A stretch of DNA of 64,000 bases from JAFGGG01 sp964634205. Its GTDB lineage: Bacteria > Spirochaetota > Spirochaetia > SZUA-6 > RPPD01. Position numbers and translations under genes: made by a program. Position 1 is the stretch's first letter; each line of letters opens with the position of its first letter. Positions 8,880 through 16,317 of the stretch are shown one piece after another. The stretch is from NCBI GenBank assembly GCA_964634205.1, contig CAZWKE010000001.1:1-64000 (forward strand). Direction: 5' to 3'. The notes under the pieces were generated by a model. The model saw only the letters and a program-made list of their open reading frames with translations. It searched no databases and had not been told where the DNA came from.

Positions 8880-10676
8880 TCACTTACTTTCTCTATCAGT
8901 TTTTTTCATATACTTTAATACAGCCTTGACTCTTTCTAAAAAAGGAGGCTCCTCTTCAGCGTCAATAACGGCATCAATGACTGTCGGTTTTTTTTCTTCC
9001 AGCACCCGGGGCATTAACTCACACAGTTCTCCCGGCTTTGTGATTCTATAACCGCCGGCCCCGAGTACACGGGCCATGGCGGCAAAATCCACCGGGTGGA
9101 ATTCCGCGGCAAGGCTGCGTCCCATTACCGCCCGATTCCCATGGTATACCATCCCCCACTTCCCGTCATTCAATATAAGCCAGATGGCCGGAATATTATA
9201 TTCCACCGCCGTGTGAATTTCGTTACCGTTCATCAGCATGGAACCGTCCCCCACTACAGCTATAACCTGCCTTCCCGGTGCGGCCAGCGCCGCTCCTACA
9301 ATACCCGCAGCCGCGTGTCCCATAGAGGCAAAGCCCAACGCAATATAATATTTTTGGGGGGGATTTATTGTTAAATAATGCAGTGTCCATGCATAAGCAT
9401 TTCCGGCATCGGCAAACACAATCGCGTCCCGCTCCAGGCAGTCATTCAGGTCATGCATAAGCCGCTGGGGTTTTAACGGAACCGCGGTGGACGTCATTTT
9501 TTCGGATTCACGATAAATTCCATGTTCTTTTTTATAAGCCAGAATGGAATCAAATCGTTTCCCGTTTACAATATGTTTCAGGGAAGTAACCGGAATCTGG
9601 TTCTTTATCCGCAACAGACTGATAAGAAGTTCCTTGATCGCCGCCCCCACATCCCCGACAATGCCCAGACTGACCGGGAAGTTCTGACCGATGTTCTGTG
9701 AATCCACATCAATCTGAATCAAATACTTACCGGGAAACAGGTCGGGATTCCAGGAATCGGTTGTCCATTCACCCAGGCGGCTGGAAATAACCAAGAGGAG
9801 ATCAACCTTTCCTTCCAGCAGATACTGTTTGGCGCAGAGGTTCCCGGCAAATCCAAACACACCGAAAGAAAGGGGATGGCTTTCCGGAAAAATCCCTTTA
9901 CCCTTCGGCGTGGTAAAAACCGGGCAGTTTAACATTTCTGCGATATGTATCAAATCTTCAATATGATATTCGGAACTGATCCCTGACCCTGCCAGGATCG
10001 CCGGTCGTTTGGCATTTACAAGCAGAGAGGCGGCTTTTTTTATCTGTTCGAAATCTATGGCCGCGTGAGAAACGCGGTATTTTTTGGTATCGCTGTGAAC
10101 AGCGATACTTTTAAATCGATGGGAAGAAATATTTGAAGGAATACTCAAATGTACCGCTTGTTTATGTTCACCCTGCGCGACTCGTAACGCCCTGGTCAAC
10201 AGCTGCTGGAATACTTCGGGCTCGGAAATAATACTGCTGAAACCGGTGAACTGGCCGTAGATCGCCACGGTATCCACTCCAAATTCCGAACTCTCCTGAA
10301 CCGCACCCTTACCTGTGGTATGGGTGGCAGGCTGGCCCGTAATGGCCAGCAGGGGAATCCTGTCCTGCTGTGCGCAGGCCACACCCGTTAACATGTTGGT
10401 AGCACCCGGCCCCGCCGTGGAAAGACATACTCCGATCTTCCCGCTTACCCGCGCATACGCATCAGCCATGAACGAGGCACTCCCCTCATGTTTACACATA
10501 ATAAAGCGGATGTCCTCGGCTTGTTCCAGCGCATCAAGGATTGAAATAATAGTCCCCCCTGAAACCCCGAATACATATTTGATTCCTTCGATCTTGAGAT
10601 AGTTCACCAAAACCTGTGCGCATGATACGTTCTTTAATGTGGTAAATGTTGTGATGCTAAAATCAATGGGAGACAT
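8880..10676 (-). CDS. ThDP-dependent enzyme, acetolactate-synthase-like
   Basis: About 598 aa with the three-domain layout of the acetolactate synthase/pyruvate oxidase family. The N-terminal pyrimidine-binding domain has FGVSGG and the cofactor-activating Glu in CKHEGSASFMADAYAR. The middle domain has AILAGSGI. The C-terminal pyrophosphate-binding domain has GDGSMLMN and the distal Asn in ILNDGKWGM. Such enzymes decarboxylate a 2-oxoacid and pass the acyl group to an acceptor. The substrate here cannot be read from the sequence. No ilvN regulatory subunit or other branched-chain gene is nearby, which argues against ordinary valine/isoleucine synthesis. Start: ATG at 10676 follows AAGGTGG with 5-nt spacing; an upstream GTG at 10685 overlaps that site. 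It is the first gene of the operon with the two citrate-synthase-like proteins and the giant kinase. Confidence 0.8.
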   Translation of the reverse strand: MSPIDFSITTFTTLKNVSCAQVLVNYLKIEGIKYVFGVSGGTIISILDALEQAEDIRFIMCKHEGSASFMADAYARVSGKIGVCLSTAGPGATNMLTGVACAQQDRIPLLAITGQPATHTTGKGAVQESSEFGVDTVAIYGQFTGFSSIISEPEVFQQLLTRALRVAQGEHKQAVHLSIPSNISSHRFKSIAVHSDTKKYRVSHAAIDFEQIKKAASLLVNAKRPAILAGSGISSEYHIEDLIHIAEMLNCPVFTTPKGKGIFPESHPLSFGVFGFAGNLCAKQYLLEGKVDLLLVISSRLGEWTTDSWNPDLFPGKYLIQIDVDSQNIGQNFPVSLGIVGDVGAAIKELLISLLRIKNQIPVTSLKHIVNGKRFDSILAYKKEHGIYRESEKMTSTAVPLKPQRLMHDLNDCLERDAIVFADAGNAYAWTLHYLTINPPQKYYIALGFASMGHAAAGIVGAALAAPGRQVIAVVGDGSMLMNGNEIHTAVEYNIPAIWLILNDGKWGMVYHGNRAVMGRSLAAEFHPVDFAAMARVLGAGGYRITKPGELCELMPRVLEEKKPTVIDAVIDAEEEPPFLERVKAVLKYMKKTDRESK

Positions 10677-10701
10677 CAAGGCCACCTTGGGACCTAAGTT
10701 C

Positions 10702-10760
10702 GGGTATAAAATAGTACAGATTTTCTATACCCTGATGATGTCAGGGTAAAAAATATACCC
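10702..10760 (-). promoter_or_regulatory. Control region of the ThDP operon with nested inverted repeats
   Basis: A perfect 8-bp palindrome, TACCCTGA (10728-10735) and TCAGGGTA (10741-10748) with a 5-bp spacer, is flanked by GGGTATA (10702-10708) and TATACCC (10754-10760), which are reverse complements of each other. A possible minus-strand -10, TATATT (10752-10757), has a weak TTGTCG 16 bp upstream. The palindrome would lie at the start of transcription. It could be an operator for a dimeric regulator or a leader hairpin. No T run follows, so a simple terminator is unlikely. Confidence 0.45.
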
Positions 10761-10841
10761 AATTTTGTCAATACGACAATTCTCAAGAAGTTTAGTACTT
10801 TTTTTAAAAGAAATATATTACAATGAATACCGGGGAAGTTG

Positions 10842-12899
10842 ATGGATATCAGTGGGGCACGCATACTTATTGTGGATGACAACCAGGACAATCTTGATAC
10901 GCTTGCGCACATGCTGAAGCGAACGGGGTTTGAATCTCATACAGCCGGGAACGGGGAGACCGCGCTTGAAAAAATCCAGACTTCATCGTTTGATCTTATT
11001 CTTTTGGATATTGTCATGCCCGGGATGGACGGATACCAGGTATTGATCTCGATAAGACGAACGCATTCCATGATTGAACTCCCCGTGATAATGCTGACCG
11101 CGGTTTCTGAAAATTTCGACATTGTGAAAGCACTGAACCTGGGTGCGAACGATTATGTAATAAAACCTTATGATTTTTCCGTAATCAATTCACGTATTCG
11201 CACACAGATCAGCCTTAAAAAAACACAGGAAGCTTTAAAACAAAGTGAAGAGCGCTATGCCCTGGCAGCGCAGGCAACACAGGACGGTCTTTGGGACTGG
11301 AACCTGGAAGAGAACCGTTTGTACTATTCCCCCAACTGGAAGACGATTTTGGGATTTTCCGATAACACGCTGAAAGATTCACCACAGGAATGGCTTGGAC
11401 GGATCCATCCGGCGGATAAATCCAAGGTACAGACCTATATCGAACGCTTGAAAAGCGGCAGGATCCCCCGTTTTGAGGTTGAACAGCGGATCATGCATAA
11501 AAACGGGAATTATCGCTGGGTCATTACCACCGGTATCGCGATAACCGACGACAATGGGGAAACCATACGCCTCACCGGCTCGATGGCGGACATCACGGAC
11601 CGCCGAATTTATAATGCGCTTACCGGGCTGCCGAACCAGGTGCTGCTGCTTGATCAGCTGGAACGGGTCCTGCGCCAGATAAAACTCCAAAACAGAAAAG
11701 AAGCCGCACTATTGTTTATAGATCTGGACCGGTTTAAACTTATCAATCAGGCCCTGGGCATGATGGCCGGGGACAAAATACTGGTACAACTTGCGGAAAG
11801 ACTCGGATCCAATCTTGGGTCCGAAGATCTGCTGGCTCATTTTGACCGGGATGAATTTTTAGTATTAATAAACGAATTCGAAAATCTGAATAAACTAACG
11901 GATATTGTGCTGCGTTTTAAACAGATTATCAATCAACCGTTCCATCTCAAGGAAGCCAAAGAGGAAATCAATATTTCGGCCAGTATCGGAATTGTCATCA
12001 TAGACGAAAAATACGATTCCGTGGGGAAGGCCCTGCAGGACGCCGAATCAGCGATGCAGCGTGCAAAATCGAGCGGACTCGATCATTTTCGCTTTTTTTT
12101 AGAAGAGATGTATATCCATGTAAAGGAACGCCTGAAAATCGAAAGCAGATTGCGAAAAGCTATAGACCGCAATGAGCTTGTGCTCAACTATCAACCGCAG
12201 GTACACATCCCCAGCGGGAAAATAATCGGCGTCGAGGCATTGGTGCATTGGCAGGACCCGGAAAAAGGGCTTGTGCGTCCCGACACGCTGATTCCGCTTG
12301 CGGAAGAGAACGGTATGATCATTCCGATGGGCCAATGGATCATGCATGAAGCCTGTAGACAGCACCGGGAATGGGAGCAGATGAACCTACACCTCGGGCG
12401 AATCGCGGTAAATTTATCGCCACTGCAGTTCAGTCAAAAGGACCTGGAGAATACACTGAAAAATATCCTCAAATCAACCGGACTCGATCCCAAATACCTG
12501 GAGCTTGAAATCACCGAAAGCAACGCCATGCAGAACGCGGAGAATTCCATAAAAATAATGCGGCGCCTTTCCTCCCTTGGTGTTTCCTTTTCCATCGATG
12601 ATTTCGGTACAGGATACTCATCCCTTTCGGTATTGAAACAATTCCCGCTGAATACCCTAAAAATCGACCGTTCCTTTATCCAGGATGTACCGGAAGACGA
12701 TGATGCGGTCGCTATAGTAAAGGCAATCATCGCTTTGGCCCTCAGCCTGAAATTTGAAATAATCGCAGAAGGTGTTGAAACACAAAAGCAACTGGACTTC
12801 TTGCGTCACCTCGGTTGTCAATATTTTCAAGGATTCTTATTCAGCAAACCGCTTCCGGCGGCAAGGATGACCGCCCTTTTACAGAAACAATTACCTTGA
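10842..12899 (+). CDS. Response regulator with PAS, degenerate GGDEF and intact EAL domains
   Basis: 685 aa. The N-terminal receiver (about 1-125) has the acidic pocket VDDN and acceptor Asp in LLDIVMP. A PAS domain with PAC (about 135-255) follows (DGLWDWNLEENRLYYSP). The GGDEF domain (about 258-415) carries HFDRDEF instead of GGDEF, so cyclase activity is probably lost. The EAL domain (about 430-680) keeps EALVHW, ITESNAM, DDFGTGYSSL and KIDRSFI, so it should hydrolyse cyclic di-GMP. Phosphorylation of the receiver and a PAS ligand probably control the output; the degenerate GGDEF may bind GTP as a regulatory site. No membrane segment. ATG at 10842 is preferred over the in-frame TTG just before it; GGGGAAG precedes. 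Divergent from the ThDP operon. Confidence 0.88.
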   Translation: MDISGARILIVDDNQDNLDTLAHMLKRTGFESHTAGNGETALEKIQTSSFDLILLDIVMPGMDGYQVLISIRRTHSMIELPVIMLTAVSENFDIVKALNLGANDYVIKPYDFSVINSRIRTQISLKKTQEALKQSEERYALAAQATQDGLWDWNLEENRLYYSPNWKTILGFSDNTLKDSPQEWLGRIHPADKSKVQTYIERLKSGRIPRFEVEQRIMHKNGNYRWVITTGIAITDDNGETIRLTGSMADITDRRIYNALTGLPNQVLLLDQLERVLRQIKLQNRKEAALLFIDLDRFKLINQALGMMAGDKILVQLAERLGSNLGSEDLLAHFDRDEFLVLINEFENLNKLTDIVLRFKQIINQPFHLKEAKEEINISASIGIVIIDEKYDSVGKALQDAESAMQRAKSSGLDHFRFFLEEMYIHVKERLKIESRLRKAIDRNELVLNYQPQVHIPSGKIIGVEALVHWQDPEKGLVRPDTLIPLAEENGMIIPMGQWIMHEACRQHREWEQMNLHLGRIAVNLSPLQFSQKDLENTLKNILKSTGLDPKYLELEITESNAMQNAENSIKIMRRLSSLGVSFSIDDFGTGYSSLSVLKQFPLNTLKIDRSFIQDVPEDDDAVAIVKAIIALALSLKFEIIAEGVETQKQLDFLRHLGCQYFQGFLFSKPLPAARMTALLQKQLP

Positions 12900-13304
12900 T
12901 CAGGCTTTTATCAATAACAGGGGTATATTGGTTTTATGTTTTAAGCGGTCGGAAATGCTGCCGAACAGGAGGTCCATAAAAAAACTATGGCCGTGCGTGG
13001 CCATGGCGATTAAATCATAATCATTATTGTCCAGCTCCTCCATTAATTCCTGATCAGGTTCACCGCTGCGGATTATTACCTTTACCGGGATCCCCTGCGC
13101 TTTGAAGATCTTTTCCTTTTCCGCCATAAAAGCGGATGTTTGTTCATGTAAAACACGATCCTGGTCAAGGGTATGCGAGTGTACCACATGGATCAAAAAC
13201 ACCTGGGATCCGTGGATTTTAGCAAGCCCGCAGATGTGCGGAACAATGACATCATCCACCGGAGAACAATCCAGGGTAAGCAGTATCCTTTTGTATAATC
13301 CCAT
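12900..13304 (-). CDS. Universal stress protein, UspA family
   Basis: 134 aa with the single-domain Usp layout: N-terminal strand YKRILLTLDCSPVDD, central SQVFLIHVVHS, and C-terminal LIAMATHGHSFFMDLLFGSISDRLKHKTNIPLLLIK, the usual nucleotide-loop region. One of the glycines of the usual ATP-binding G2xG9xGS pattern is changed, so ATP binding is uncertain. Its start overlaps the last base of the Nramp transporter gene, so the two are co-transcribed. Usp domains are often paired with transporters and may sense nucleotide or stress state to tune them. The stop abuts the convergent EAL gene with no spacer. Confidence 0.85.
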   Translation of the reverse strand: MGLYKRILLTLDCSPVDDVIVPHICGLAKIHGSQVFLIHVVHSHTLDQDRVLHEQTSAFMAEKEKIFKAQGIPVKVIIRSGEPDQELMEELDNNDYDLIAMATHGHSFFMDLLFGSISDRLKHKTNIPLLLIKA

Positions 13305-14539
13305 CAGCCACCTCCCCCAAAAACAAAGGTAAAGAGTAAATATAAATTAAGCGCGATCACAATACCGGAAATACAGAGGGCAAGAACAAACTCAACCACC
13401 CTGCTGCGAAACCTTCCCATGATCCCCTTCTTTCTGCAGAGGACCAGCAGCGGAATCAGGGTAAAGGGAAGCTGAATGCTTAACACAACCTGGCTGAAAA
13501 TAAGGATCTTATAGGTATCAAGGCTGAAGATTATAATAAAAAAGGACGGTATTGCGGTGATAAAAACGGATATCTTGTATAGAAGCGTACGGGGGTCCTC
13601 CTTTTTCCCCAGGAATCCGGTGATCACATTCACCTCAGCCATGGAGGAGGTAATGGAAGAGCCGACTCCGGAAAACACCAGCGCAATCGCAAACAGTAAC
13701 CCGGCCAGGGGACCGGCCAGCGGCAGGAGGGTTTTTGAGGCCAGTTCGATACTGTCCACCAACACCTTGTGGCGGGCAAAAACCGAGGCGGCAACGATGA
13801 TCATCGCGGAGTTTACGATCCAGCCTAAAAACATGGCGGTAAAGGTATCGATCTTTTCAAACTTCAGGGTCCGCAGCTTTGCCTTCTCATCCAAACCCCA
13901 TTTGCGGCTGTGAATAACATTGGAATGTAAGAAAATATTATGCGGCATTACCACCGCGCCCAATATCCCTAAGGCAATATAGATGCTTTCCCGGTTTACC
14001 GAAGGAACCACCAGAGCGGGAGCCAGCTCAGGCCAATTGGGTTTGACAATAAAGATTTCTATCAAATAGCACAACGCAATGATGCCCAGGAAGCCGATGA
14101 TAATCCGCTCCAGCCGGTGATACCGCTGACTCACGAGCATAAACACCTCTATCACCACTGTCAGCAGTGCACCGATCCAGAGGGGGAATCCAAAAAGCAG
14201 CTGGAACCCGATTGCTCCTCCCAAAAGCTCAGCCACATCCGTAGCCACACAGGCCAAGACCACGGTTATGCCCACGGGTACGGAAATATATGCCGGGAAA
14301 TTTTCCCTGATATTCACCGCCAAAGATTTACCCGTGGCAATACCCAGCTTGGCCGCCATGTTCTGGATAACAATCAGCATGAGCGTACTTAAGGTTATCA
14401 CCCATAACAACTCATATCCGAAACGCGATCCGCCCTCTATATTCGTGGCCCAGTTTCCCGGATCGATAAATCCGACGGTTACCAGAAAACCCGGGCCAAG
14501 AAAGCGTAATATTCGTTTCAGAACAGGTTTTGTCCGCAT
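13304..14539 (-). CDS. mntH: Nramp-family divalent metal transporter (Mn/Fe), MntH-like
   Basis: 411 aa with about 11 hydrophobic segments. The TM1 metal-binding motif GFIDPGNWATNIEGG is present, with the conserved DPGN. The TM6 motif VVMPHNIFLHSN is also present, with the Met and His that define Nramp metal selectivity. The family moves Mn2+ or Fe2+ into the cytoplasm with protons. ATG at 14539 is preceded by GGAAAAG. A promoter with perfect TTGACA lies about 40 bp upstream. The downstream gene is a one-base-overlapping UspA. I see no metal-regulator gene nearby. Mn versus Fe preference cannot be read from sequence alone. Confidence 0.92.
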   Translation of the reverse strand: MRTKPVLKRILRFLGPGFLVTVGFIDPGNWATNIEGGSRFGYELLWVITLSTLMLIVIQNMAAKLGIATGKSLAVNIRENFPAYISVPVGITVVLACVATDVAELLGGAIGFQLLFGFPLWIGALLTVVIEVFMLVSQRYHRLERIIIGFLGIIALCYLIEIFIVKPNWPELAPALVVPSVNRESIYIALGILGAVVMPHNIFLHSNVIHSRKWGLDEKAKLRTLKFEKIDTFTAMFLGWIVNSAMIIVAASVFARHKVLVDSIELASKTLLPLAGPLAGLLFAIALVFSGVGSSITSSMAEVNVITGFLGKKEDPRTLLYKISVFITAIPSFFIIIFSLDTYKILIFSQVVLSIQLPFTLIPLLVLCRKKGIMGRFRSRVVEFVLALCISGIVIALNLYLLFTFVFGGGG

Positions 14540-14552
14540 CTTTTCCGCAAAC

Positions 14553-14581
14553 AGGGTAAAACTTTTTCCTTATACTGTCAA
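14553..14581 (-). promoter_or_regulatory. Candidate sigma-70 promoter of the mntH-uspA pair
   Basis: Perfect -35 TTGACA (14576-14581), 17-bp spacer, weak -10 TACCCT (14553-14558), about 14 bp ahead of the ATG. Confidence 0.4.
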
Positions 14582-14665
14582 TCAGACCTAAAATAACATG
14601 AATTTCTCTTCAATGTTATAGTCATATTGCCTTTGTATCAGTATAATAAGAGAATGGAGTACAAT

Positions 14666-16267
14666 ATGCATAATAAGAAAAAATATAGATTAAGAATAAT
14701 AATTCCGGCATTCCCGAATTTTAATATATATAGTTTCACGGCCAGAGAAACAACCTCGGTAGGGCCTCTGGCTGTGGCCACTTTCGCCGACCAACTGGAA
14801 AACTGGGACGTGGAAGTAATAGACGAGAACAATTGCAGAAGCAAACTTTGTCCCAAAGATAACGAAGGACATCCCGATCACCACGCATTGCAAAAGGAAC
14901 GGCCGGCGGATGTTGTGGGCTTTTACGGTTCAATTACCAGCTCGGTACCGCGATTATATAAACTGGCGGCACTGTATCAGTCTTTCGGCTGTAAAACTGT
15001 TGCGGGAGGGAAACATATAGAAAATTTGCCCGAAGAGGCACTACACAACAATGTGGATGTGGCCGTATTCGGCGAAGGTGAGATTACCATAACAGAGCTG
15101 CTTGCAGCCTGGGAAAAGGGGACGGAACTGACGCCTATACAGGGTATCGCCTACCTTCACAACGGGAACATGCACAAAACCCCCGAACGACCCCTGATAG
15201 AAGATTTTGAAAGCATGCCCTACCCGGACTTTAACCTTCTTCTGTACGCAAAAATCAAATATTATCCCATAAACCGCATCCGCGGTTGCAATATGAAATG
15301 CGAATTCTGTGCGGTCAAAGAAAGGGCCAGGTGCAGCAGTCCGCAATGGCTTCTGAACCAGGTAAAGCACCTTGTTGAAACACGAAATGCGCGCAGGTTT
15401 TTTGAGACAAGTGACCATTTTGCCTCCAATCGCGCACAGGCGATTGAATTCTGTGATCTGTTGGCGGATTACCAGAAAAAAATCGGCAAGCGCCTTCTTT
15501 TTACCATCCAAACCAGGATAACCGATGCGCGGTATCCCGAACTGCTGGCCGCGATGAAGAGGGCGAACTTTTACATGGTCTGCATCGGCTACGAATCGCC
15601 GATTGATGAAGAATTGCTGAACATGAACAAGGGGTACCGGTCCAAGGACCTCCTGAAATGGACAAAAGCATATCACGATCACGGAATGTTTATCCATGGC
15701 ATGTTTATCTTTGGATATCCGCAAAAAGAAAAACATAAAATCAATCTGCCGATAAAAGAGAGAATACAGCGGTTTCGTACTTTCATAAAGAAATCAAAGA
15801 TTGACACCCTACAGGTAGTGCAAACGATTCCTTTACCGGGGACCGAACTTCGCGCGCGACTGGCCCGTGAAGGAAGGTTGTATCCATTGGAGAGGATCGG
15901 GTGGGAATATTATGACGGGCAGTTTCCGCTTTTTGAGCCGGACAACGGCGTTCCGCCGGAGGTGATGCAGCAGGCGGTGTTTAAAGAAATAATGGGGAAA
16001 TTCTACCGGTTCCATAACTTCTGGCATATTACAAAGAATATCCTGCTCCACTTTCCGCTTATCGTTTTTTCCTCAGCGCTTACCATTATCACCTTCAGGG
16101 TAAGATATATTATCAATGCATTCCTTAAATGGAAAAAGCTCTATTTTAGAAATTATTTATTACGGTTCGGCGGATATATTATTTTAAAGAGCTGGATAAA
16201 AAAGTTCAAAAGCGGAACGTTTTTGGAAAAACTCAACAAGGCAAAATTCGACCTGGAAAGCAGTTGA
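14666..16267 (+). CDS. B12-binding-domain radical SAM protein
   Basis: 533 aa. The N-terminal half (to about residue 150) resembles a cobalamin-binding domain of the BchE/methyltransferase type (GPLAVATFADQLENWDVEVID, then VVGFYGS and GEGEITITELLAAW). The radical SAM motif CxxxCxxC is at about residues 208-215 (RGCNMKCEFC). The C-terminal part has a hydrophobic stretch (HFPLIVFSSALTIITF) that may touch the membrane. The family reductively cleaves S-adenosylmethionine with a 4Fe-4S cluster and often methylates or rearranges lipids or tetrapyrroles. The substrate here is unknown and no pathway neighbours help. Start: ATG at 14666 follows GGAG at 6 nt; a more upstream ATG at 14654 overlaps that ribosome site. 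A TATAAT lies at 14642-14647. Confidence 0.85.
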   Translation: MHNKKKYRLRIIIPAFPNFNIYSFTARETTSVGPLAVATFADQLENWDVEVIDENNCRSKLCPKDNEGHPDHHALQKERPADVVGFYGSITSSVPRLYKLAALYQSFGCKTVAGGKHIENLPEEALHNNVDVAVFGEGEITITELLAAWEKGTELTPIQGIAYLHNGNMHKTPERPLIEDFESMPYPDFNLLLYAKIKYYPINRIRGCNMKCEFCAVKERARCSSPQWLLNQVKHLVETRNARRFFETSDHFASNRAQAIEFCDLLADYQKKIGKRLLFTIQTRITDARYPELLAAMKRANFYMVCIGYESPIDEELLNMNKGYRSKDLLKWTKAYHDHGMFIHGMFIFGYPQKEKHKINLPIKERIQRFRTFIKKSKIDTLQVVQTIPLPGTELRARLAREGRLYPLERIGWEYYDGQFPLFEPDNGVPPEVMQQAVFKEIMGKFYRFHNFWHITKNILLHFPLIVFSSALTIITFRVRYIINAFLKWKKLYFRNYLLRFGGYIILKSWIKKFKSGTFLEKLNKAKFDLESS

Positions 16268-16277
16268 CGGCCCGGCG

Positions 16278-16301
16278 ATTCTAAATGTTTACAATTAGAA
16301 T
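16278..16301. terminator. Weak hairpin between convergent genes
   Basis: ATTCTAA (16278-16284) and TTAGAAT (16295-16301) form a 7-bp stem with a 10-nt loop between the radical SAM gene and the convergent chemoreceptor-like gene. It is A/T-rich and has no T run, so terminator function is only a guess. Confidence 0.3.
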
Positions 16302-16317
16302 TACAGCTGACGGCGGG

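Noticed and set aside
8880..10676. Assigning the ThDP enzyme as the branched-chain acetolactate synthase IlvB
   Set aside because: No ilvN, ilvC or leu gene is nearby and the neighbours are unrelated to that pathway. Family motifs alone do not fix the substrate.
10702..10760. A classical transcription attenuator with a leader peptide before the ThDP operon
   Set aside because: There is no T run after any hairpin and no short leader frame rich in one amino acid; the likely -10 overlaps the first segment, so it may not be transcribed.
15041..15736. A 231-codon open frame antisense to the radical SAM gene
   Set aside because: It is opposite the conserved catalytic region and has no ribosome site or recognisable motif.
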